Origin: Nanobdellota archaeon
Lineage (GTDB): Archaea > Nanobdellota > Nanobdellia > Parvarchaeales > Parvarchaeaceae
Direction: 5' to 3'
DNA: 58,269 nucleotides
Assembly (NCBI GenBank): GCA_021818905.1
Contig: JAKASS010000005.1
Span: 1-58,269, forward strand
How positions within the stretch are numbered: position 1 is the first letter of the stretch; every line of letters starts with the position of its first letter. Position numbers and translations under genes: made by a program. Positions 38,816-48,010 of this stretch are shown in pieces. The notes beneath the pieces were generated by a model. The model ran no database searches and had not been told where the DNA came from. It saw nothing but the letters and a program-made list of their open reading frames with translations.

Positions 38816-38937
38816 CGGACTGCCGATGCAGCACATATGGACGGCGTTTGCGAGCGGTATTCATGTATAAAGACCATAATCTTGAACTAGCAAAACGTCG
38901 CATTGAAGAAAATAGACACAAAAGAAGTGGTAGATAA

Positions 38938-41022
38938 ATGGCAACTGACCCGATATGCGGAATGAGTGTAGACGAACACACTACTACTTTGATCAATGAA
39001 AGTGGCGGGAAAAAATATTATTTCTGCAGTGCTTCATGCAAGCTGCAATTTGAAAAACCTGCCAAAGAATTGAAAGGATTGAAAATGTCTTTGTCTATTT
39101 CTTGGCCGTTGACTGCCCTCGTCGTGGCCATCACATATGGTTTGTCATTTGCATATTCAAATTATCTAATGTTTGCTTTGGCAAGTGTGGTACAGTTTTA
39201 CGTCGGGATTAGATTCTATGCAGGCACATTAGATGCAATTAAAAACAGATCGAGTAACATGGACACGCTTATAGCAATGGGCACCTCTGCTGCGTGGGCT
39301 TATAGTTCGATAGTGACCTTCTTCCCAAGAATAGTACCGGCACAAGGAGTATACTTTGATACATCGACCATAATAATATCTTTGATCCTAACTGGCGTAT
39401 ACATGCAGAGACTGGCAGAAACCCGCGCTTCTTCTGCTGTGGCGGCGTTGATGTCACTTCAGCCAAAGATAGCACATCTAGTGGCGGGCCGTAATATCAT
39501 CGACAAATCGATAGAAGAAATCAAAAGAGGGAACATTCTACTGGTAAAGCCGGGCGAAAAGGTCCCGACAGACGCTATCGTCGTATATGGGACTAGCGCA
39601 ATCGATGAATCGATGATCACCGGCGAAAGCATGCCGATCGATAAAAAAATCGGTGATAAAATAACCGGCGGTACGATAAATGAAACGGGCTCTCTAAAAG
39701 TAAAGGTAACCGGCGTCGGCGAAGATACGACATTAGCACAAATAATAAAGATAGTGAAAGAAGCGGCATCGAGTAAAGTGCCCATACAAAAATTAGCAGA
39801 CAGGATATCTTCGGTTTTTGTGCCGCTGGTCATAGTGATAGCCATCGTTTCTTCGCTTTCTTGGTACCTTTTCGGGGGGATAGGACAGGCCTTTTCAATA
39901 TTAGTATTTGTCAGTGTATTGATCATAGCCTGCCCATGTGCATTAGGAATAGCGACGCCGGCAGCATTATTGGTTTCTTCTGGAAAGGCAGCTAAAAATG
40001 GCATCCTGATAAAAAGTGGCGAAAAGCTGGAGATCGCTAGCAAAGTAGATGTAGTCATATTTGACAAGACGGGGACCTTGACCGAAGGGATCCCAAAAAT
40101 AACTGAAATAGCGGCTGTCAAAGGGTATACAAAAAAGAGACTGCTAAAACTAGCGGCCGTAGCAGAAATAAATTCAGAACATCCGCTTGGCAAGGCCATA
40201 GTCTTGGAAGCCAAAAAAGAAAAATTAAAGGTGCCTTTTCCAATGAAATTTTCCTATAAACAGGGAAGCGGAGTGATAGCGATAGATAAAAGAGGCAGAC
40301 AACTCATATTAGGAAATCGCGATCTTTTTTCAAAGAAAGAACTGGCCCGTTTTGAAGAGAGGATAAAAAATTTAGAATCGAACGGAAATACCACGTTGAT
40401 AGTCGGGTTCGATAAACGGATAATCGGCATGATATCACTGGCCGATGCCCTAAAAAAGGACAGTAAGATCGCAGTTGAAGCATTACAACATTCAGGAAAA
40501 GAAGTCTGGTTGATAACGGGGGACAATGAACTCGTGGCAAAGGCGATCGCAAAGCAGCTTGGAATAAAAAATATGATCGCAAATTCCAAGCCGGGAGATA
40601 AACTGAAGAAGATCAGCGAGCTTCAAAAGAGTGGAAAGATAGTCGCCATGGTGGGTGATGGCATAAACGACGCTCCCGCTTTGACTAAAGCCGACGTAGG
40701 ATTAGCCATCGGCGCCGGGGCAGACATAGCAAGACAGGCTGGCGGTATAATCTTGATGAAAAATAGCCCTTACGGCGTTTTTTTGACCTTAGAGTTGGGC
40801 AAAAAGACCATGAGTAAAATAAGACAGAACCTCTTCTGGGCTTTTGGGTATAATACAGTCTTGATACCGGTGGCTGCCGGTGCTCTGGTCCCGATTTTCA
40901 CCGCGTCCGTCTACACTTTTTTACCCATGTTAGCGGCGTTTGCGATGGCGCTTAGCTCAGTCACTGTGATTTCAAATTCTTTATTATTAAATAGATTCAA
41001 GCTCGTTAAAGACATAAAGTGA
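38938..41022 (+). CDS. Heavy-metal (copper-type) P1B ATPase with N-terminal YHS domain
   Basis: The 694-residue pump begins with a YHS domain (DPICGMSVDEHTTTL, YYFCSASCKLQFEKP). It has about eight membrane helices and the ion-binding motif Cys332-Pro-Cys334 in IIACPCALGIATPAA. MITGESMP lies in the actuator domain, the phosphorylated Asp376 in DKTGTLTEG, SEHPLGKAI in the nucleotide domain and GDGINDAPAL at the hinge. CPC places it with Cu+/Ag+ exporters. The YHS domain in place of HMA domains is common in archaeal CopA/CopB. A metal-binding peptide gene lies just upstream. Confidence 0.93.
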   Translation: MATDPICGMSVDEHTTTLINESGGKKYYFCSASCKLQFEKPAKELKGLKMSLSISWPLTALVVAITYGLSFAYSNYLMFALASVVQFYVGIRFYAGTLDAIKNRSSNMDTLIAMGTSAAWAYSSIVTFFPRIVPAQGVYFDTSTIIISLILTGVYMQRLAETRASSAVAALMSLQPKIAHLVAGRNIIDKSIEEIKRGNILLVKPGEKVPTDAIVVYGTSAIDESMITGESMPIDKKIGDKITGGTINETGSLKVKVTGVGEDTTLAQIIKIVKEAASSKVPIQKLADRISSVFVPLVIVIAIVSSLSWYLFGGIGQAFSILVFVSVLIIACPCALGIATPAALLVSSGKAAKNGILIKSGEKLEIASKVDVVIFDKTGTLTEGIPKITEIAAVKGYTKKRLLKLAAVAEINSEHPLGKAIVLEAKKEKLKVPFPMKFSYKQGSGVIAIDKRGRQLILGNRDLFSKKELARFEERIKNLESNGNTTLIVGFDKRIIGMISLADALKKDSKIAVEALQHSGKEVWLITGDNELVAKAIAKQLGIKNMIANSKPGDKLKKISELQKSGKIVAMVGDGINDAPALTKADVGLAIGAGADIARQAGGIILMKNSPYGVFLTLELGKKTMSKIRQNLFWAFGYNTVLIPVAAGALVPIFTASVYTFLPMLAAFAMALSSVTVISNSLLLNRFKLVKDIK

Positions 41023-41147
41023 CATCCTCTCACCTCTAAAGGGTGTAGGCTTCCGGTTCCCGCTCACCTTTAATAAATCGAGAAGGCGGTTTGTAAGAAA
41101 CGGCCTTAAATTAAGCCGAACCTTCGCTATGATCTTTGAGATAATCC
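41023..41147. other. Start of a 508-base stretch without an intact gene
   Basis: Between the ATPase (ends 41022) and the minus-strand gene ending at 41531 no intact gene is seen. The first 125 bases contain a short inverted repeat CCTCTCACC...GGTGTAGG-like hairpin that may terminate the ATPase transcript. The rest holds the Cys-rich remnant described at 41148-41345, and 41346-41530 is further decayed sequence. Confidence 0.3.
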
Positions 41148-41345
41148 TTAGCATTCGCACTTATGGCAGGTTTCATGAGAAAAACTGCATATATGGGCAG
41201 CTTTGTGCTGAGCCTGTTCGTCTGTTTCAGTGCCGGTGGCCAAATTACTTGTTGTGCAAGTGATTTTAGTCGCACTGACGTTTAGACTAACATTGTCGTA
41301 AAAATGGGCGTTGTAAGCAACTTTTCCGTCTATTATTGTAAAACC
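41148..41345 (-). pseudogene. Remnant of a small secreted Cys/His-rich protein
   Basis: On the minus strand the frame open from after a TAA at 41346-41348 encodes GFTIIDGKVAYNAHFYDNVS, then NVSATKITCTTSNLATGTET and a tail HICSFSHETCHKCEC before TAA at 41148-41150. The C-terminus has regularly placed Cys and His residues that could bind metal, and the body looks like an extracellular beta-rich protein. No start is present; upstream frames are broken by stops. Confidence 0.4.
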
Positions 41346-41530
41346 TTACGAATAGCCAAAAGAAATCATAGGATGATCGTCTACTATCGATGTTTTTAGT
41401 TGCAAGCCCAGAATTGATATAACAAGGAATGCAACTCGGATGCATTTGTCAGCTTTTTCGTCTATTTGGTTCGTTGCAGGCCAGGAATCTCGCTCACTGA
41501 CAATGCAACGTTCGAAAGAGAAAAACTCGC

Positions 41531-42289
41531 TCAGCTAATAGAAAGAGAGTTAACTCGGTATAAGAATGATGATGTCCCCGAGCTCGAAGTCACATGCGCG
41601 TTGGCGTATACGAGTAACTCCATGCTTTGATTGTTCTCCGGCCTACCGAGGCTAAAGATAGCGCTATCGACCTGCCCCCCTCCAGACGAGTTTGAGATCG
41701 GATAAGGATTTATCAGGGTGTACTTAGTGATCACCATGCCGACGTTTCCAATGGTCTGGGTATAAGTATCATTGCTCATGTCCGAGAATATCCCGGGGGT
41801 CTGTGAAGTAGTACCGCTGACAAACTGACCGGTAGTAAGTATCCGAAGCAGCGGGAAAAGGCTAATGGCCTGAATATGATTCCTAAAGGCCCCATAGTTT
41901 ATCGTGCCGTTGGGATACTTGAATCCGCTAAGCGAAAGATTAGAATCGACCGTGCCGTTCATGTAGGTATAAACTAGAGATGAAGTCGCCGGGGCGGAGG
42001 AGTTGGAGGCCGTAACGTTTAATTCGTCCATCTCTACACCGTTTATGGTCGTAGTCTCTATCTTATCGTAACTAATGGTTACATTTAAAGAAGAGGAAGG
42101 GCCGATAGAAATCGTCACCGACATGGATGGAAAGGCATTGATGACGCTTGCGAAGCTCTCATTGTAGAGGAGCGGGACTGCCTGGGGCGGAGCGGTAGGG
42201 ATACTGCCAGTATACTTCATATACATAAAGATGGATACTGCGACTACGACGACTATGATTACCGCAGCCAGAATCGTTCTATTTGACAT
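41531..42289 (-). CDS. Membrane-anchored extracellular protein, Ser/Thr-rich
   Basis: The 252-residue protein begins MSNRTILAAVIIVVVVAVSI, a single N-terminal anchor helix after a short basic head. A beta-rich extracellular part with many N-glycosylation sequons follows (NGTVDSNLSLS, NDTYTQT, NSSGGG, NNQS). No enzyme motif is seen. The plus-strand gene at 42524 encodes a protein of the same design and is divergent from it, so both may be surface components. Confidence 0.7.
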   Translation of the reverse strand: MSNRTILAAVIIVVVVAVSIFMYMKYTGSIPTAPPQAVPLLYNESFASVINAFPSMSVTISIGPSSSLNVTISYDKIETTTINGVEMDELNVTASNSSAPATSSLVYTYMNGTVDSNLSLSGFKYPNGTINYGAFRNHIQAISLFPLLRILTTGQFVSGTTSQTPGIFSDMSNDTYTQTIGNVGMVITKYTLINPYPISNSSGGGQVDSAIFSLGRPENNQSMELLVYANAHVTSSSGTSSFLYRVNSLSIS

Positions 42290-42523
42290 AAATTTATAGA
42301 GCGGTGGTAGAATTAAAAGATGCTGTTCGGTTGTAGGCGTGTGCCGCTGGTGAACCTTATTGCATTAAGAAGATTTGCTGCGGGGGGATTTTGGACTTCG
42401 TAAAAATTTCTGGAGCTTTCCTTGCTGCGACATTATTTATCGGTTTATTGATCATTTATATATGATCTGTTATTTTACAGGAGACTTCAAAAGCTTATAT
42501 GCAACAAAACGCAAAGCCATTAT

Positions 42524-43660
42524 ATGAAAAATACAAGTTTAGCCGTTGCGATTGTTATAATAGTCGCAGCTGTGGGGCTATATCTTTACTTTAATTATCA
42601 CCAAAGTCAGAATAATGTCTTTCTTAGTCTTATGGACCCTGCTAACGTGCCACAAGGTACGCAAAGTTTAAACATAACTTATTCCTCTCTTATGGTTCAT
42701 ACAATCTCAGGAAATAGCAGCGGCTGGGTAAACGTAGCCGGCAGCGGCACTCTTAATCTTTTGTCTGTTGTAAATGTTAGTTCGATTCTGGGAAGCTTAT
42801 ATTTGCAAAATGGTACACGGATCAATCTAGTGAGATTTAATGTTACTTCCTCTAGCATTGAGATAAATAATTCTACTTACCCGGTTACTCTAAAGAACAA
42901 CCAAATAACAGCGACAGTCCTTCAAAATGATATGGTCGAAGGCACTACAAACTTGATTCTTGATTTATCGCCTACGATTATAACAGTACTTAATGCAAAT
43001 TCGACTGTGTTTATAATGGTTCCCTCTATAAGGGCCATTTTAGTTGGAAACACTGCATTACGTGGCGCTTCTTCTGGATCCAGACACGGATTAGACCCTG
43101 AAGAAAAGCTTGCGTTGGATGCTACAAATATGAATATCACATTGTCAAACGCAGTACTCTCTACGTCTGGTAATGTAACTCATTTATCGATAACTATAAA
43201 AGACAATTTAAATGAAAGTGTAGTTTTAAGACAGGTTATAGTATTTGGAAATCAGTCAGTATCGGCGGATCAAGCATCAATAGGTTCCGACGGAGTTATA
43301 TCCAGAGGCGACCATGGAAATCTCAGCGGTGAAAATGATTCTAGAGGAAGCAATGTAACAGCTGGATTAAATGGCTCTGAACGAGATCTAGAACACGAAG
43401 AAAGTTCGCAGGCAGGATTTAGAACAGTTAACTTCTTAGTCGCCCAAAATGGTAGCTTATTATTGCCTTCATTGGAGAGTGATTTCTCGGGGGAAGGATA
43501 TACATTGGCCGCCGGGCAGTTAGTCACGCTGACATTTACAAACGCAATACTTTTAGGTGACGGTCAGGTACTGGTTAAATTCGTTTCTGGTTCTAATTAC
43601 AAGATCGTTGTTCAAGGTGAAGAGGACGCAAGGGCAGCTCTTGATGTCACTGCAAGTTAA
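42524..43660 (+). CDS. Anchored extracellular protein with a DUF4382-like domain
   Basis: The 378-residue protein starts MKNTSLAVAIVIIVAAVGLY (N-terminal anchor). The first domain (about 35-185) has the order of elements of DUF4382: SLNITYSSLMVHTI, GWVNV, a TLNLLSVVN strand, INLVRFNVTSSSIEIN and DLSPTIITV. A Ser/Asn/Glu-rich linker (about 250-300, ISRGDHGNLSGENDSRGS) and a second beta-domain follow. Many N-glycosylation sequons support an outer location. The function is unknown. Confidence 0.7.
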   Translation: MKNTSLAVAIVIIVAAVGLYLYFNYHQSQNNVFLSLMDPANVPQGTQSLNITYSSLMVHTISGNSSGWVNVAGSGTLNLLSVVNVSSILGSLYLQNGTRINLVRFNVTSSSIEINNSTYPVTLKNNQITATVLQNDMVEGTTNLILDLSPTIITVLNANSTVFIMVPSIRAILVGNTALRGASSGSRHGLDPEEKLALDATNMNITLSNAVLSTSGNVTHLSITIKDNLNESVVLRQVIVFGNQSVSADQASIGSDGVISRGDHGNLSGENDSRGSNVTAGLNGSERDLEHEESSQAGFRTVNFLVAQNGSLLLPSLESDFSGEGYTLAAGQLVTLTFTNAILLGDGQVLVKFVSGSNYKIVVQGEEDARAALDVTAS

Positions 43661-43685
43661 ATACGCCGAAGTCGTATAAAATTAT

Positions 43686-43952
43686 ATGCCGATAGTCAAC
43701 AAACGCGCCGGTAGGATGTCGGTTAAAACGGCACATGGCGAGGCGGAACTTCTTTATCGAATAAGAGGAAAAGTCATGGTTATTTATCGTACGTTCACCC
43801 CCGTCGAAGACCAAGGGCATGGTACGGCCGCAAAATTGGCAGAAGAAGCCTTCGCTTTTGCGAAACGGAATGGACTTAAAGTGAAGCCCGATTGTCCGTA
43901 TATCGGCTATTTCGTCGATAAAAACAAGGAATATGCTTCAGAAGTGGTCTAA
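43686..43952 (+). CDS. Small GNAT-like acetyltransferase (YjdJ type)
   Basis: The 88-residue protein has the compact acetyl-CoA-binding fold of the YjdJ/COG2388 group. It has VIYRTFTPVEDQGHGTAAKL, where the QGHGTAAKLAEEA segment is the acetyl-CoA loop and helix, and the end KVKPDCPYIGYFVDKN, matching the family ending. Its biological acceptor is unknown. It follows the surface protein gene by 25 bases on the same strand. Confidence 0.88.
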   Translation: MPIVNKRAGRMSVKTAHGEAELLYRIRGKVMVIYRTFTPVEDQGHGTAAKLAEEAFAFAKRNGLKVKPDCPYIGYFVDKNKEYASEVV

Positions 43953-44001
43953 ACTTTAGATAATTTTATCAATGTGGTCTGATCCGGACAACGTTTAAAC
44001 A

Positions 44002-44009
44002 TTTATATT
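44002..44009 (+). promoter_or_regulatory. TATA-like box of the beta-oxidation operon
   Basis: TTTATATT lies 22-29 bases before the ATG at 44031 with no ribosome binding site between, as for a leaderless first gene. The following genes (45664, 46013, 48011) run on the same strand with short gaps. Confidence 0.5.
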
Positions 44010-44030
44010 GTTAAAGATGCTAGACTAAAA

Positions 44031-45632
44031 ATGGACGAGCCATTTTCTTCAAAATTAATACTAAAAAATCTTTTCTTAAACGCCGTAAGGAGCTTCGGCG
44101 ACAGAGAGATACTCTACGCAAACAAGGAAAGATATTCTTACGAAAAATTCTTTAAAAGAGTCAAAGGACTGGCCGCGGGCCTGGAAAAATTAGGCGTCAA
44201 GAAAGGTGACATCGTCGCGGTACTTGATTGGGACACTAACCGTTATCTCGAAGCATATTTCGCGGTGCCCATGATGGGCGCCATACTGCACACTGTAAAC
44301 ATACGTTACCCGCCCGAATTGATATATTACACTATGAATCACGCAGGTGACAAGTACGTGATAGTCCGGGATGAGTTCGCACCGACAATAGAGCCTAATA
44401 AAGATCTTTTTGATTTTATAAAAGGCTGGATAATATACAATGAGGATAAAGGGAAGGTAAGCAGTTCTTTAAATCCATTTTACGACTATGAAGACTTGAT
44501 TTTAGATGAAGATTATGAATTTCCAGAATTAGATGAAGATACAATCGCTACGATATTTTATACTTCGGGTACCACAGGAATGCCAAAGGGCGTTACTTTC
44601 ACACAAAAGAATCTTGTGCTTCACGCACTCGCGGTCTCTGCAGCCGTGCATTCGCCGCCGCTTAATCTTACGGATAAAGACGTATTCCTCACTGCGGTCC
44701 CATTATTCCACGTGCATCAATGGGGGATGCCGTACGCAGGATTATTATCTGGAAATAAATATGTTCTCGCAGGAAAATACGATGTACCGACTATCTTAGA
44801 ACTTGTCAAAAATGAAAATGTAACTTTCTCCGCAATGGTGCCCGTCATATTAAACATGATATTAAGCTCGCCAAAGATAAGCGAATACAAAAGTTATCTC
44901 AAAAATTGGAAAGTGATAATCGGCGGTGCCGCACTTCAGAAGGGACTTGCCGACAGGGCGAAAGAACTTGGAATAACGGTCATTGGAGGGTACGGACTAT
45001 CAGAAACGGGGCCGGTAATATCTATCGCTACATTCAGCGATTATGTTTCTGGCTTGACGGAAGAACAAAAAACTGAATTTAGATTGAGTGCGGGGTTACC
45101 CATACCTTTGGTAGACGTAAAGATAGTAGACAAGGATATGAAAGAGCTGCCCCGGGATGGAAAAAGCGTGGGTGAAATAGTCGTAAGGTCTCCTTGGGTC
45201 ACAAGGGAATATTACAAAGAACCGGAAAGGACCGCAGGATTATGGCGCGGCGGATGGCTTCACACAGGAGATATCGGTTTTGTAGACCCGCATGGGTATA
45301 TCCACATAGTAGACAGAGAAAAGGACGCAGTAAAAAGCGGCGGAGAATTCATCCCCACCTTAGTGATTGAAAATGCCATAAGCGACAACGAAAAGGTAAG
45401 TGAGGTAGCCGTAGTCGGTATGCCGAGCGAGAAATGGGGCGAAAGACCCGTGGCGTTCATAGTAAAAAGAGGTGAAGTTACTGATAAGGATATATTCGAC
45501 CACCTGCAGAAATACCTACAGACTGGAAGGATACAAAAGTGGTGGATCCCGGACAAGATAATGTTTGTAGATTCTTTGCCAAAGACTAGCACCGGTAAAG
45601 TAGACAAAAAAGAATTAAGGAATCACGTTTAA
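44031..45632 (+). CDS. Long/medium-chain acyl-CoA synthetase (AMP-forming)
   Basis: The 533-residue enzyme has the adenylation motifs FYTSGTTGMPKGVTFTQ (P-loop-like), GGYGLSETGPVIS, GWLHTGDIGFVDPHGYIHIV, REKDAVKSGGEFI and a C-terminal Lys in KTSTGKVDKKEL. It activates fatty acids with ATP to acyl-CoA thioesters at the start of the beta-oxidation operon. Chain length cannot be read from the sequence. It lacks an N-terminal membrane segment. Confidence 0.92.
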   Translation: MDEPFSSKLILKNLFLNAVRSFGDREILYANKERYSYEKFFKRVKGLAAGLEKLGVKKGDIVAVLDWDTNRYLEAYFAVPMMGAILHTVNIRYPPELIYYTMNHAGDKYVIVRDEFAPTIEPNKDLFDFIKGWIIYNEDKGKVSSSLNPFYDYEDLILDEDYEFPELDEDTIATIFYTSGTTGMPKGVTFTQKNLVLHALAVSAAVHSPPLNLTDKDVFLTAVPLFHVHQWGMPYAGLLSGNKYVLAGKYDVPTILELVKNENVTFSAMVPVILNMILSSPKISEYKSYLKNWKVIIGGAALQKGLADRAKELGITVIGGYGLSETGPVISIATFSDYVSGLTEEQKTEFRLSAGLPIPLVDVKIVDKDMKELPRDGKSVGEIVVRSPWVTREYYKEPERTAGLWRGGWLHTGDIGFVDPHGYIHIVDREKDAVKSGGEFIPTLVIENAISDNEKVSEVAVVGMPSEKWGERPVAFIVKRGEVTDKDIFDHLQKYLQTGRIQKWWIPDKIMFVDSLPKTSTGKVDKKELRNHV

Positions 45633-45663
45633 GGTTTATTAACGCATTAAGATTAGTATTACT

Positions 45664-46002
45664 ATGGCTTCACATGATGCTATTAAAGATCTGGTAAGTA
45701 GGTTCAACGTCAAAGATGACTTAAAAAACGATGGGAAGGCGTGGAGTCCATCGAAATTCCAGTTCAAGCCTACGGACGCTTCGGCTTATTATATACTTTT
45801 CAATCAGGATGGATCGATTTCTTTAAACGAAGGCGAGACTACGGACGCCAAAACTACGTTCACTGCCGCAGACCAAGTATTAGAGGATATTTTGAGCGGA
45901 AAACTGGCCGGGGTAAAAGCATTTCTCTTCGGTAAACTAAAGGTTGCCGGAGACCTAGCATCGGCACAAAAATTGGTCGCATTATTGAAGCGCGCCGGGT
46001 GA
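45664..46002 (+). CDS. SCP2-domain lipid-binding protein
   Basis: The 112-residue protein is a stand-alone sterol carrier protein 2-like domain: KFQFKPTDASAYYILFNQDG, TTFTAADQVLEDILSGKL and the C-terminal helix KLKVAGDLASAQKLVALL. Such domains bind acyl chains or acyl-CoA in a hydrophobic tunnel. Its place between the acyl-CoA synthetase and the oxidation enzyme suggests it passes acyl-CoA along the pathway. Confidence 0.9.
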   Translation: MASHDAIKDLVSRFNVKDDLKNDGKAWSPSKFQFKPTDASAYYILFNQDGSISLNEGETTDAKTTFTAADQVLEDILSGKLAGVKAFLFGKLKVAGDLASAQKLVALLKRAG

Positions 46003-46012
46003 AATCCATTAA

Positions 46013-47992
46013 ATGGACATAACTAAAATAGCCGTTGTCGGAGCCGGCGAGATGGGCCACGGAATAGCCGAAGTTTTTTCTCTTTCTGGTTATAATGTGA
46101 ATTTAATCGACATAAGCCAGGATGTACTTACGAAAGCATTAAGCGGGATTGCCGACAGCTTAGACAAACTAGTAAAAAAAGGATTGGTAACACAGGATGC
46201 TGCAGAACAAACAAAAAAAAGAATAAAGGCTTTTACTGATATGCCCGCCGGCGTAAAAGATGCCGAGTTAGTCATGGAAGCCGTTCCAGAGGTCCCAGAT
46301 TTAAAAAGAAAGATATTCAAACAACTTGGAGAGTCGACAAAACCCGACACAATTCTCGGGTCAAATACTTCAAATATAAGGATAACTGAGATAGCTGAAG
46401 GCGTAAAAAATCCAGAGCGGGTAGTAGGAATACATTTTTTTAACCCCCCCGTCATCCTGAAGCTAGTAGAAATAATAAAAGGCGAAAAGACAAGCAATGA
46501 AACCGTTTCTTCTATTTACGCATTGATGCAAAAAATCGGCAGGGCCCCAATAAGGGTGAATAAAGATACTCCTGGCTTTATCGTCAACAGGATAAACGGT
46601 CCCGATATGTTATTTTTCGGGCTTCTTTTCGATAAAAAACTCGCAAGACCCGAAGAAGTAGACGCTTTCATGAAATTGCAAGGTCTTCCGATGGGCCCTT
46701 ACGAACTATTAGACTTCATAGGAATAGACGTGATCAATAGCTCATTGCTTTACTTTGCTAAAGAATTATCACCCGACTTTTCAAAGGTAAAGGTATATGC
46801 AGATTTAGTCAACAAAAAGATGCTTGGGAAAAAGACTGGACGAGGCTTTTATGATTGGAGTGCTGGCAGACCTTCTATAATAGATTCTGCAAAACCTACA
46901 GACAAGTTTTCATTGATGGACATATTTTCTTTGGAGATAAACGAAGCGGTAAAATTGATAGAAGCCGGCGTGGCTACTCCTGAAGACATAGATAACTCTG
47001 TTAAGTTAGGAATGAACAGGCCCTTCGGTCCTATCTCTGTAGCAAAAGGCTTGACCAATGACGAAGTAAAACGGACTTTAGAAAGGTTAGCGAAGACTTT
47101 TGACTGCCAGGTATTTGCTCCAGCCGAAAGCATAAAGCAAGGCAAGATGAGAGATGCGGTTGAAGGCAGATTACAGATAACTAAAGACCCTAACGGCACC
47201 GTCAGTTCGAACCAAACTAAATACAAATATATAATCTTAGAAAAGACAAAGGAAAAGGTTACAACGATATCACTTAATAGACCAAAATTAAACTTGATCA
47301 ACAACGACGTCTTAGATGAACTCGACCTTGCTGCGACCGAGCTATGGGATGATGACGAAACAAGGGTAATATTAGTAAGCGGACGAGGTGGCGTATTCTC
47401 TGCAGGAGCTGACCTTTCTGCTTACTTCGCAAACGAAGGGGAGTTCATCGAATTTTCAAAAAAAGGCCAGACTACGCTGAATAAATTTTCCGAGATACCA
47501 AAGATCACTATTGCGGTACTCGATGGCTATGTTCTTGGTGGAGGATTTGAACTCGCACTTGCCTGTGACATAAGGGTCGCGACGAGCGAGTCTTCTATCG
47601 GGGCCCCGGAGGTATTAAGAGGCTTGATACCTGCATGGGGTGGCTCACAGAGACTTCCAAAATTAATGGGCGTCTCAAATGCATCCAGATTGATATTGAC
47701 CGGCGAAAGAATAACCGGCAAAGAAGCGTTTGAGCTTGGGCTGGTCTCAAAGTTGTTCGATGCGGATATAACATCAGCTGCCATGGCATATGCAAAAGAT
47801 ATAGCCGCAAATACTGCTCCAGTCGCCGCATCGCTTGCAAAAGCTCTAATAAACAAAGGCGCAGAACAACCATTGGAAGTAGGATTCAACATGGAGTCAT
47901 TGGCAGCAGGAGTCGTGTTCAACACAGAAGACCTAAAAGAAGGTTTAATTTCATTCATGCAGAAAAGAACGCCAGAATTCAAAGGTAAATAA
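46013..47992 (+). CDS. 3-hydroxyacyl-CoA dehydrogenase/enoyl-CoA hydratase fusion
   Basis: The 659-residue protein has an N-terminal NAD-binding dehydrogenase domain (VVGAGEMGHGIAEVF, GSNTSNIRITEIA, GIHFFNPP, DTPGFIVNRI) up to about 390. A C-terminal crotonase domain follows (NNDVLDELD, GGVFSAGADLSAYF and GGGFELALACDIRVA for the oxyanion hole, then APEVLRGLIPAWGGSQRL). This order (dehydrogenase first) is the archaeal type. It hydrates enoyl-CoA and oxidises the 3-hydroxyacyl-CoA, the middle steps of beta-oxidation. Confidence 0.93.
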   Translation: MDITKIAVVGAGEMGHGIAEVFSLSGYNVNLIDISQDVLTKALSGIADSLDKLVKKGLVTQDAAEQTKKRIKAFTDMPAGVKDAELVMEAVPEVPDLKRKIFKQLGESTKPDTILGSNTSNIRITEIAEGVKNPERVVGIHFFNPPVILKLVEIIKGEKTSNETVSSIYALMQKIGRAPIRVNKDTPGFIVNRINGPDMLFFGLLFDKKLARPEEVDAFMKLQGLPMGPYELLDFIGIDVINSSLLYFAKELSPDFSKVKVYADLVNKKMLGKKTGRGFYDWSAGRPSIIDSAKPTDKFSLMDIFSLEINEAVKLIEAGVATPEDIDNSVKLGMNRPFGPISVAKGLTNDEVKRTLERLAKTFDCQVFAPAESIKQGKMRDAVEGRLQITKDPNGTVSSNQTKYKYIILEKTKEKVTTISLNRPKLNLINNDVLDELDLAATELWDDDETRVILVSGRGGVFSAGADLSAYFANEGEFIEFSKKGQTTLNKFSEIPKITIAVLDGYVLGGGFELALACDIRVATSESSIGAPEVLRGLIPAWGGSQRLPKLMGVSNASRLILTGERITGKEAFELGLVSKLFDADITSAAMAYAKDIAANTAPVAASLAKALINKGAEQPLEVGFNMESLAAGVVFNTEDLKEGLISFMQKRTPEFKGK

Positions 47993-48010
47993 AATTCAAA
48001 GGTAAATAAA
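47977..48010 (+). repeat. 17-bp tandem duplication at the junction of two beta-oxidation genes
   Basis: ATTCAAAGGTAAATAAA occurs twice in direct tandem (47977-47993 and 47994-48010). The first copy contains the stop codon of the fusion enzyme; the second supplies an AGGT ribosome-binding element directly before the thiolase ATG. Confidence 0.95.
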
